A stretch of DNA of 64,000 nucleotides from Variovorax sp. DXTD-1 (GTDB lineage: Bacteria > Pseudomonadota > Gammaproteobacteria > Burkholderiales > Burkholderiaceae_C). The translations under genes and the position numbers were made by a program. A model generated the notes under the pieces. It did not search any database, was not told the DNA's origin, and worked only from the letters and a program-made list of their open reading frames with translations. The stretch spans positions 87,995-151,994 of the forward strand of contig NZ_RWKH01000015.1 in the NCBI RefSeq assembly GCF_003984625.1, given 5' to 3'. This document shows, piece by piece, positions 16,700-23,601 of the stretch (positions are counted from its first letter, which is position 1; each line of letters opens with the position of its first letter).

Positions 16700-19569
16700 A
16701 CGCCCCGTCCAAGCTCGCGGAGCTCATGCCGCAAACCATCGAATTCACGCTCGACGGCCAGCCCATCCAGGCCTTTGGCGGCGAAACCATCTACAAGGCG
16801 GCCGAGCGCCATGGCGTGGAGATTCCCCACCTGTGCTTCAAGGACGGGTACCGCGCCGACGGCAACTGCCGCGCCTGCGTGGTCGAGGTGAAGGGCGAGC
16901 GCACGCTGGCGCCCAGCTGCTGCCGCAACGTGACGGCCGGCATGGAAGTGAAGGCCACCAGCGAGCGCGCCCTCAAGAGCCAGAAGATGGTCGTCGAGAT
17001 GCTGCTGTCCGACATGCCCGACCAGGGCTACAAGTGGATCGGCGACGACGCCACCCAGCAGCACGGCGAGCTCAGCGCCTGGGCCAGGAAGCTCGACATC
17101 GCGGTGCGCCCCGAACTCAAGGCCCTGCGCCGCGAGCAGCCCAAGACCGACATCTCGCACCCGGCCATGGCCGTCAACCTGGACGCCTGCATCCAATGCA
17201 ACCGCTGCGTGCGCGCCTGCCGCGAAGAGCAGGTCAATGACGTCATCGGCTATGCCATGCGCGGCGCGGACAGCAAGATCGTGTTCGACCTGGACGACCC
17301 GATGGGCGACAGCACCTGCGTGGCCTGCGGTGAATGCGTGCAGGCCTGCCCCACGGGCGCGCTCATGCCCAAGAGCCACATCGGCTCGCAGGAGGTCGAT
17401 CGCAAGGTCGATTCGGTGTGCCCGTTCTGCGGCGTGGGCTGCCTCGTGACCTACAACGTGAAGGACGAGAAGATCGTCAGCGTCGACGGCCGCGACGGCC
17501 CGGCCAACCACAACCGCCTGTGCGTGAAGGGCCGCTTCGGTTTCGACTACGCGCACCATCCGCAGCGCCTGACCAAGCCGCTGATCCGCAAGGCCGGCGT
17601 GCCGAAGGACTTTGGCGATACGCCGCGCCCGGACGACTGGAGCGAGTATTTCCGCGAGGCCACCTGGGAAGAAGCGCTCGCGCTCACTACCGGCAAGCTC
17701 TCGGGCCTGCGCGACACCTACGGTGCCAAGTCGCTCGCGGGCTTCGGCTCGGCCAAGGGCAGCAACGAAGAGGCCTACCTGTTCCAGAAGCTCGTGCGCA
17801 CGGGCTTCGGCAGCAACAACATCGACCACTGCACGCGCCTGTGCCACGCATCGAGCGTGGCCGCGCTGCTCGAAGGCGTGGGCTCGGGTGCGGTGAGCAA
17901 CCAGGTCAACGACGTGGAGCATGCGGGGCTGATCTTCGTCATCGGCTCCAACCCCACGGCCAATCACCCGGTCGCCGCCACCTGGATGAAGAACGCAGCC
18001 CAGCGCGGCGCGAAGATCGTCTTGGCCGACCCGCGCCGCACCGACATCAGCCGCCATGCCTGGCGCACGCTGCAGTTCAAGGCCGACACCGACGTGGCCA
18101 TGCTCAACGCGCTCATTCATGCGGTGATCGACGAAGGCCTGGTCGACCAGGAGTTCGTGCGCACGCGCGCCAGCAACTACGAGGCACTGCGCGAGAACGT
18201 GAAGGGCTACAGCCCCGAGGCGATGGCACCCATCTGCGGCGTGCCGGCGGAAACGCTGCGCGAAGTGGCGCGCGCCTTCGCCACCGCCAAGGGCGCGATG
18301 ATCCTCTGGGGCATGGGCATCAGCCAGCACGTGCACGGCACCGACAACGCGCGCTGCCTCATTGCGCTGGCCACCGTCACCGGGCAGATCGGCAAGCCCG
18401 GCTCGGGCCTGCATCCGCTGCGCGGCCAGAACAACGTGCAGGGCGCGAGCGACGCGGGGCTGATCCCGATGATGTTCCCCAACTACCAGCGCGTCGACAA
18501 CCCGGCGGTGCATGCGTGGTTCGAAGACTTCTGGGGCACCTCGCTCGATGCCACGCCGGGCTACACCGTGGTCGAGATCATGCACAAGGCGCTGGCGCCC
18601 GACACCGATCCGCACAAGGTGCGCGGCATGTACATCATGGGCGAGAACCCGGCCATGAGCGACCCCGACCTGAACCATGCGCGCCATGCGCTCGCGAGCC
18701 TGGAGCACCTGGTGGTGCAGGACATCTTCATGACCGAGACCGCGTGGCTCGCCGACGTGGTGCTGCCCGCGAGCGCCTGGCCCGAGAAGACCGGCACGGT
18801 GAGCAACACCGACCGCATGGTGCAACTCGGCAAGCGTGCGCTCAACCCGCCGGGCGATGCGCGGCCCGATCTCTGGATCATCCAGCAGATCGCCAAGGGC
18901 ATGGGCCTTCAGTGGAACTACGAGGGCGAAGAGTCCGGCGTGGCGGCGGTCTACGAGGAAATGCGCCAGGCCATGCATGCGGTGATCAGCGGCATCAGCT
19001 GGGAGCGGCTGCAGCGCGATTCGAGCGTGACCTACCCTTGCCTGAGCGAGGAAGACCCAGGCCAGCCGACCGTGTTCATCGACGACTTCCCGACCGCCGA
19101 CGGCCGCGTGAAACTGGTGCCCGCCGACATTATTCCGGCCAACGAGCGGCCCGATGCCGAATACCCGTTCGTGCTCATTACGGGCCGCCAGCTGGAGCAT
19201 TGGCACACCGGCAGCATGACGCGCCGCGCCACCGTGCTCGATGCGCTCGAGCCCATGGCCACCGCGTCGATGAACCAGGCCGATCTGGTGAAGCTGGGGC
19301 TCCAGGCCGGCGACGTGATCACCGTGCAGTCGCGGCGCGGCGAGGTGGCCATCCACGTGCGGCGCGACGACGGCACGCCGAACGGCGCGGTGTTCGTGCC
19401 CTTCGCGTACTACGAGGCGGCGGCCAACCTGATGACCAATGCCGCGCTCGATCCGCTCGGCAAGATTCCCGAGTTCAAGTACTGCGCGGTGCGCATTGCG
19501 CGAGGCGGCCAGCCGATGGCGGCGGCCGGCTACGGAACCGGGTCTGGGGTGCCGGCGGCAGTGGATTGA
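16696..19569 (+). CDS. fdsA: NAD-linked formate dehydrogenase, molybdenum catalytic subunit (FdsA)
   Basis: Oxidises formate to CO2 in the cytoplasm on a bis-MGD Mo centre. The 957-residue chain starts with a NuoG-like [2Fe-2S] domain (HLCFKDG, GNCRACVVEV, SCC). Two ferredoxin [4Fe-4S] motifs follow: CIQCNRCVRAC and CVACGECVQACPTG. The molybdopterin domain opens with its own cluster, VCPFCGVGCLVTY. The Mo ligand is Cys383 in DHCTRLCHASS, followed by the expected histidine. The C-terminal cap holds the second MGD site (TGRQLEHWHTGSMTRR). The ATG at 16696 overlaps the fusion gene's stop. No FdsC or FdsD gene follows; FdhD downstream may serve instead. Confidence 0.94.
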   Translation: MNAPSKLAELMPQTIEFTLDGQPIQAFGGETIYKAAERHGVEIPHLCFKDGYRADGNCRACVVEVKGERTLAPSCCRNVTAGMEVKATSERALKSQKMVVEMLLSDMPDQGYKWIGDDATQQHGELSAWARKLDIAVRPELKALRREQPKTDISHPAMAVNLDACIQCNRCVRACREEQVNDVIGYAMRGADSKIVFDLDDPMGDSTCVACGECVQACPTGALMPKSHIGSQEVDRKVDSVCPFCGVGCLVTYNVKDEKIVSVDGRDGPANHNRLCVKGRFGFDYAHHPQRLTKPLIRKAGVPKDFGDTPRPDDWSEYFREATWEEALALTTGKLSGLRDTYGAKSLAGFGSAKGSNEEAYLFQKLVRTGFGSNNIDHCTRLCHASSVAALLEGVGSGAVSNQVNDVEHAGLIFVIGSNPTANHPVAATWMKNAAQRGAKIVLADPRRTDISRHAWRTLQFKADTDVAMLNALIHAVIDEGLVDQEFVRTRASNYEALRENVKGYSPEAMAPICGVPAETLREVARAFATAKGAMILWGMGISQHVHGTDNARCLIALATVTGQIGKPGSGLHPLRGQNNVQGASDAGLIPMMFPNYQRVDNPAVHAWFEDFWGTSLDATPGYTVVEIMHKALAPDTDPHKVRGMYIMGENPAMSDPDLNHARHALASLEHLVVQDIFMTETAWLADVVLPASAWPEKTGTVSNTDRMVQLGKRALNPPGDARPDLWIIQQIAKGMGLQWNYEGEESGVAAVYEEMRQAMHAVISGISWERLQRDSSVTYPCLSEEDPGQPTVFIDDFPTADGRVKLVPADIIPANERPDAEYPFVLITGRQLEHWHTGSMTRRATVLDALEPMATASMNQADLVKLGLQAGDVITVQSRRGEVAIHVRRDDGTPNGAVFVPFAYYEAAANLMTNAALDPLGKIPEFKYCAVRIARGGQPMAAAGYGTGSGVPAAVD

Positions 19570-19654
19570 CGCGGGCGGTGGCGGGCGGAGCGTGGGCGCG
19601 GGCATGGTTTAACCTTTGCGCCCCAGTTCCACCGCACCGCTCATCACCACCGGC

Positions 19655-20002
19655 ATGAAAACCAGAGTCCAGTTCCGCCTGCGCATCTACAGGGACGACA
19701 GCATTGCCTTCGGCCCCGGCAAGATCGACGTGCTGGAAGCCGTGGCGGAAACCGGATCGATCTCGGCCGCAGCGCGCAAGCTGGGCATGTCGTACCGGCG
19801 CGCCTGGATGCTGATCGACGAGATGAACAACGCCCTCAGTTCCCCGGCCGTGAACACCGCGGCCGGGGGGGCGCGCGGCGGCGGCACGGCGCTCACCCCG
19901 GTGGGCGAGGAAATCGTGAAGCGCTACCGTGCCATCGAGAACGCGGCGCGCCTCGCGACGGCGAAGGACGTCCTTGCGCTGACGCGCCTGCTGGCGCCCT
20001 GA
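19655..20002 (+). CDS. ModE-like winged-helix regulator without molybdate-binding domain, 115 aa
   Basis: The domain matches the N-terminal half of ModE. It starts MKTRVQFRLRIYRDDSIAFG, followed by KIDVLEAVAETGSISAAARK and LGMSYRRAWMLIDEMNNAL, the HTH with the ModE-type SYRRAW helix. It then runs GGTALTPVGEEIVKRY and stops. The C-terminal TOBE/MOP pair that binds molybdate is absent, so how it senses molybdenum is unclear; many proteobacteria carry such short forms. It precedes modBAC on the same strand and probably controls them. The ATG at 19655 is the first that keeps the conserved start. Confidence 0.83.
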   Translation: MKTRVQFRLRIYRDDSIAFGPGKIDVLEAVAETGSISAAARKLGMSYRRAWMLIDEMNNALSSPAVNTAAGGARGGGTALTPVGEEIVKRYRAIENAARLATAKDVLALTRLLAP

Positions 20003-20032
20003 TCTTCCGCAGTTTTCTCCCGTATTCCTGAA

Positions 20033-20062
20033 CCGCCGGAGCCCTTCCAAAGGGCTCGGCGG
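20033..20062 (+). promoter_or_regulatory. Strong hairpin ahead of modB
   Basis: GAGCCCTT and AAGGGCTC pair perfectly around a 3-nt loop. A further CCGCC/GGCGG extension pairs with one bulged G, giving about 13 bp of stem. No T-run follows, so it is not a typical terminator. It ends 31 bases before modB and could be a leader structure or processing site between modE and the transporter genes. Confidence 0.5.
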
Positions 20063-20080
20063 CGGCGCATGCAACAATTG

Positions 20081-20104
20081 CGTTGTATCTTCATGAATAC
20101 GACG
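20081..20104. promoter_or_regulatory. Candidate ModE binding box over the modB start
   Basis: CGTTGTAT (20081-20088) and ATACGACG (20097-20104) are imperfect inverted half-sites (7 of 8 paired) separated by 8 bp. They recall the CG-n-TATAT half-sites of known ModE operators. The box covers the modB start codon at 20093, so ModE binding here would block the transporter genes when molybdate is plentiful. The assignment is from resemblance only. Confidence 0.4.
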
Positions 20105-20776
20105 CACGCCCTCATTGCCTCGACCGACTGGTCCCCTCTGGTGCTGTCGCTCAAGGTGGCCGCGGTCGCGACCCTGCTGGCGCTCGTTGCCGGCGTGGCG
20201 CTCGGCTGGGTGTTCGCGCGCAAGCGTTTTCCGGGCCGCACGGTGCTCGAAGCGGTGTTCATGCTGCCGCTGGTGCTGCCGCCCACAGTCATCGGCTACG
20301 CCATCCTGGTGGCCGCGGGGCGCCACAGCCCCCTTGGCCGCTGGCTGCGCGAGCACCTCGACTACAGCATCATCTTCAGCTGGCACGGCGCCGTCGTCGC
20401 ATCTGCCGTGGTGGCGCTGCCGCTGGTGTTGAAGTCGGCCAGCGCCGCCTTCGCAGGCGTGGACCGTTCGCTCGAAGCCGCCGCCAGCACGCTGCGCCAA
20501 TCGCCGTTCTCGGTTTTTTGGCGCGTCACGCTGCCGCTGGCCTGGCCTGGCATCCTGGCCGGCACGCTGCTCGCGTTCGCGCGGGCCATGGGCGAGTTCG
20601 GCGCCTCGCTCATGGTGGCGGGGTCCATTCCCAAGCAGACGCAGACTTTGTCGATGGCCATCTACGACGCCGCGCAATCCGGCAACGACGACCTGGCATT
20701 GCTGCTGGTGGCGGTGACCTCGCTGCTGTCGATCACCGTGCTGGTGCTGTCGAACCGGTTTTTCTCGCTGCGCTGA
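20093..20776 (+). CDS. modB: Molybdate ABC transporter permease
   Basis: The membrane subunit that forms the molybdate channel. The 227-residue chain has about five hydrophobic helices, starting LSLKVAAVATLLALVAGVAL. It carries the ModB/CysT-family loop EAAASTLRQSPFSVFWRVTLP and AWPGILAGTLLAFARAMGEFG, the EAA motif that docks to the ATPase. The ATG at 20093 is preferred; the frame is open to an ATG at 20069, but that leader is not conserved. Order modE-B-A-C differs from the modABC order in E. coli. The gene is followed by modA 28 bp later. Confidence 0.92.
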   Translation: MNTTHALIASTDWSPLVLSLKVAAVATLLALVAGVALGWVFARKRFPGRTVLEAVFMLPLVLPPTVIGYAILVAAGRHSPLGRWLREHLDYSIIFSWHGAVVASAVVALPLVLKSASAAFAGVDRSLEAAASTLRQSPFSVFWRVTLPLAWPGILAGTLLAFARAMGEFGASLMVAGSIPKQTQTLSMAIYDAAQSGNDDLALLLVAVTSLLSITVLVLSNRFFSLR

Positions 20777-20804
20777 GCGGACCCTCCCCAACCCCGAAGA
20801 CCAC

Positions 20805-21554
20805 ATGCGCACGCTCCGTCTCCTTTCTCTTCTCTTGGCCATGGCACTGCCGCTGGGCGCGGCGGCGCAGCAGATCACCGTGTCCGCCGCGGCCAGCCTG
20901 ACGGATGCATTCAAGGAGCTGGGCCCCAGGTTCGAAGCCGCGAAGCCGGGCGCCAGGGTGCGCTTCAATTTCGCGGCCTCGGGCGTGCTGCTGCAGCAGA
21001 TCGGGCAGGGCGCGCCGGTCGATGTGTTCGCGAGCGCCGACCAGGAAACCATGGACCGCGCCGCCGTGCAGAAGCTCGTCGATGCGGACACGCGCCGGAA
21101 CTTCGCCGGCAACAGCCTGGTGTTGGTCGAGCCGCTCAGGGATGCGGCCGGCGTGAAATCGCTGCAGGACCTTGCCGGCGCGGGCGTCCGAAAAATCGCA
21201 ATCGGCAAGACGGCCACCGTGCCGGTGGGCCGCTACACGCGGCAGGTGCTGGAGGGGGCAGGGCTCTGGAGCGTGCTCGAGCCGAAGTTCGTGCAGGCCG
21301 ACAGCGTGCGCCAGGTGCTCGACTATGTGGCCCGCGGCGAGGTCGAGGCCGGGTTCGTCTACCGTACCGACGCGGCCATGGCGGGCGACAAGGTCAAGAC
21401 CGCGTTCGCGCCCGCAGGCCACATGCCCGTGACCTACCCCGCCGCCGTGGTGGCCGACAGCAGGCAGAAGGCATTGGGTGCGGACTTCATCGCCTTTCTT
21501 TCCAGCGATGCCGCGCGCGAAGTCTTCGCGCGCTACGGATTCACCAGGCCATGA
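20805..21554 (+). CDS. modA: Molybdate ABC transporter, periplasmic binding protein
   Basis: Captures molybdate in the periplasm and passes it to ModB. A signal peptide (MRTLRLLSLLLAMALPLGAA) is followed by the ModA pattern ITVSAAASLTDAFKELGPRF. Then come FNFAASGVLLQQIGQGAPVD and VFASADQETMDRA, whose Ser/Ala residues form the oxyanion pocket. Further on are RYTRQVLEGAGLW and GEVEAGFVYRTDA. The 249-residue length is standard. The stop overlaps the modC start by 4 bases (ATGA). Tungstate binding cannot be excluded from sequence alone. Confidence 0.93.
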   Translation: MRTLRLLSLLLAMALPLGAAAQQITVSAAASLTDAFKELGPRFEAAKPGARVRFNFAASGVLLQQIGQGAPVDVFASADQETMDRAAVQKLVDADTRRNFAGNSLVLVEPLRDAAGVKSLQDLAGAGVRKIAIGKTATVPVGRYTRQVLEGAGLWSVLEPKFVQADSVRQVLDYVARGEVEAGFVYRTDAAMAGDKVKTAFAPAGHMPVTYPAAVVADSRQKALGADFIAFLSSDAAREVFARYGFTRP

Positions 21555-22342
21555 TCGACGTCGACCTGAAGCTCACGGTCACCGACGGCACGCGCCGCTT
21601 CGACCTGGCGGCGCGCTTCGCGACCGACGTGCCTTTTGCCGCGCTGTACGGTCCCTCGGGCGCGGGCAAGACGCTCACGCTGCAGGCCATTGCGGGGCTG
21701 CTGCATCCCTCCGAGGGCCATGTGCGGCTCGACGGCCGCACGCTCTACGATTCCGCCCACCGCATCGACGTGCCGGCGCCGGCGCGGCGCATCGGCTACC
21801 TGTTCCAGAACTACGCGCTGTTTCCGCACCTGTCGGTGCGCGAAAACGTGGCTTTCGGCCTGACCGCATGGCACCGGCGCAAGCTGCCGCCGCGCGAGGC
21901 TGAAATGGTGCAGTCGCTGCTCGAAGGTTTCGGCCTCGCGGCGCTGGCCGACAGCCGGCCGCAAAAGCTCTCGGGCGGCCAGCAGCAGCGGGTGGCGCTC
22001 GCCCGCGCGCTCGCCTGCCAGCCGCAGGTACTGCTGCTCGACGAGCCCTTTGCCGCGCTCAACCCCATGCTGCGCAGCGAATTGCGCAACGAGCTGGCCC
22101 AGGTTCGCCGCCAGTGGGGCATTCCGGTGCTGATGATCACACACGACATCGAGGACGTGCTGGCCCTGGCCGATGTGGCCTTCGTCTACAACAACGGCCA
22201 GGTGGTGCGCGAGATCGATCTGCACAACGCCGAAAGCCGCGATTTCGCGCTGCGTGAAGTGGGCGGCGTGCCGGCCGCGGAAGCCACGCCGCTGCACCGA
22301 AAACTGCGCAGCCTGCTGCTGCACGGCACTTCCGGCGCTTGA
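21551..22342 (+). CDS. modC: Molybdate ABC transporter ATP-binding protein, short form
   Basis: The ATPase that powers molybdate import. It has Walker A GPSGAGKTLTLQ (about residues 36-47), the Q-loop FQNYALFPHLSV, signature [15 protein letters not shown], and Walker B VLLLDEPFAAL followed by the H-loop ITHD. The chain ends at 263 residues, after the ATPase domain, so the C-terminal TOBE/MOP molybdate-binding domain of the usual roughly 350-aa ModC is missing. Start overlaps modA by 4 bases. With the ModE-like protein also lacking MOP, no molbindin domain is encoded in this locus. Confidence 0.9.
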   Translation: MIDVDLKLTVTDGTRRFDLAARFATDVPFAALYGPSGAGKTLTLQAIAGLLHPSEGHVRLDGRTLYDSAHRIDVPAPARRIGYLFQNYALFPHLSVRENVAFGLTAWHRRKLPPREAEMVQSLLEGFGLAALADSRPQKLSGGQQQRVALARALACQPQVLLLDEPFAALNPMLRSELRNELAQVRRQWGIPVLMITHDIEDVLALADVAFVYNNGQVVREIDLHNAESRDFALREVGGVPAAEATPLHRKLRSLLLHGTSGA

Positions 22343-22403
22343 GCCATTTGGCGCGGATGACCCTCGGCGCGAAAGCGGCATGCGGCGGCGCTACGATCGG
22401 CGG

Positions 22404-22949
22404 ATGAATCCTTCCATTGACGTTGCCGTCGTGATGCGCCGCGAGCGCGTCGACAGCCGTTGGCAATCCTGGCGCTGGATTCTCGAAAGCGTCGGCCCCG
22501 ACCAGCCTGGTTTCGGCACCGAGCCGCGCCTGCTCGAAGCGAGCGAGAGCGCGCAGCGCTGGCTGCACCCGGGTTTCAAGACCGAACTGTTCCGCGACGA
22601 CGTCGAGGGTTACCACCTGAATGCCACGACGCCCGCGCCGTGCTGGTTTGTGCTGTGGCGCATGGAAGAAGAGCCCACCATCGCCGACGAGCCGCTGGCA
22701 CGGCCGGTGGTGGTGAGCCTCAGCTACAACGAGGCCGGCCGCTGGCTCGATGCGCAGGAAACGGTCGAGCAGGTGCCCGCGCCCGAAGAGGTGATCGAGT
22801 GGATGCGCGATTTCGTGCAGGCGCACTACGTGATCGAGCCCAAGCGCCGCAAGCGGCCCGAGAGTTTCCGCCCGCTGGTCGACCGCTTCGGCAACGCGGC
22901 CAGCGTGTCGACCGAGAAAAAGCGCGGACGCGGAGCGGGCGATGCCTGA
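22404..22949 (+). CDS. DUF3305 domain protein of the formate dehydrogenase cluster, 181 aa
   Basis: A soluble protein, beginning MNPSIDVAVVMRRERVDSRW and containing FKTELFRDDVEGYHLNA, CWFVLWRMEEEP and PLARPVVVSLSYNEAGRWLD. The DUF3305 family is known from gene clusters of periplasmic formate dehydrogenases, next to DUF3306 genes. There is no signal peptide or membrane segment and only one cysteine. It overlaps the next gene by 8 bases. A role in maturation or assembly of the membrane formate dehydrogenase is inferred from the conserved neighbourhood; the biochemical function is unknown. Confidence 0.82.
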   Translation: MNPSIDVAVVMRRERVDSRWQSWRWILESVGPDQPGFGTEPRLLEASESAQRWLHPGFKTELFRDDVEGYHLNATTPAPCWFVLWRMEEEPTIADEPLARPVVVSLSYNEAGRWLDAQETVEQVPAPEEVIEWMRDFVQAHYVIEPKRRKRPESFRPLVDRFGNAASVSTEKKRGRGAGDA

Positions 22950-23601
22950 GAATTTCTTCGACCGGTGGTCGCGGCGCAAGAAGGAAGCCCGCGAAGAGGC
23001 GCCGCCCGCCGCTGCTGCGCAAGAGGCCGAAAAGCCCGCCGATGCGCTCGCCGGAACCGCCGCGCCCGTGCCCGCCGCGCCAGAGCCCCAGGCCAGCCTT
23101 CCCGCCGAAAACCAGCCCGAGATCCCCCAGCCCACGCTGGCCGACGCCCAGGCGCTCACGCCCGAGTCCGACTTCCGCCCCTTCGTCGGCAGGAACGTCG
23201 CGCCCGAGGTGAAGAACACCGCCTTCAAGAAGCTCTTTGCCGACCCGCAGTTCAACGTGATGGACGGCATGGACACTTATATAGACGACTACTCCGAGTC
23301 GACGCCGATTCCGGACAACGTGCTGCGCCAGATGGCGAGCGCCAAGTTCCTCAAGCTGTTCGACGACGAGGAGGAAGAAGAAAGAAAAGCGCAGGAAACT
23401 GCCGGAAAATCAGCGGAAACCCCGCAAGACGCTGCGCCCACGGACGTGGCACAGTCAGAGCACCCGGGAGACGCCCTCCCCAGCCAGCAGGTTGCCGATG
23501 CGCAGCCCGCAAGCCAGAAGACCGATGACCACAACGCTGATCTGCGACTGCAACCAGACGATGCCGCTCGAGCCGAAGACGCTCGGCGCGGCGCTGGCTG
23601 A
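22942..23601 (+). CDS. DUF3306 domain protein, 219 aa
   Basis: Starts MPENFFDRWSRRKKEAREEA, the family's conserved N-terminus, then an Ala/Pro/Glu-rich stretch (residues 15-70). The conserved core is DFRPFVGRNVAPEVKNTAFK and DPQFNVMDGMDTYIDDYSES, then VLRQMASAKFLKLFDDEEEE. The charged tail is low complexity. DUF3306 genes accompany DUF3305 and a poly-ferredoxin in formate dehydrogenase clusters. Its last 77 bases overlap the next gene in another frame, an unusually long overlap. Function unknown; cytosolic accessory protein by context. Confidence 0.8.
   Translation: MPENFFDRWSRRKKEAREEAPPAAAAQEAEKPADALAGTAAPVPAAPEPQASLPAENQPEIPQPTLADAQALTPESDFRPFVGRNVAPEVKNTAFKKLFADPQFNVMDGMDTYIDDYSESTPIPDNVLRQMASAKFLKLFDDEEEEERKAQETAGKSAETPQDAAPTDVAQSEHPGDALPSQQVADAQPASQKTDDHNADLRLQPDDAARAEDARRGAG

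Noticed and set aside
16603..19605. 1000-codon minus-strand frame opposite fdsA
   Set aside because: Antisense shadow of a 957-residue enzyme with complete Mo and Fe-S motifs. The antisense translation is His/Arg-rich without any domain.
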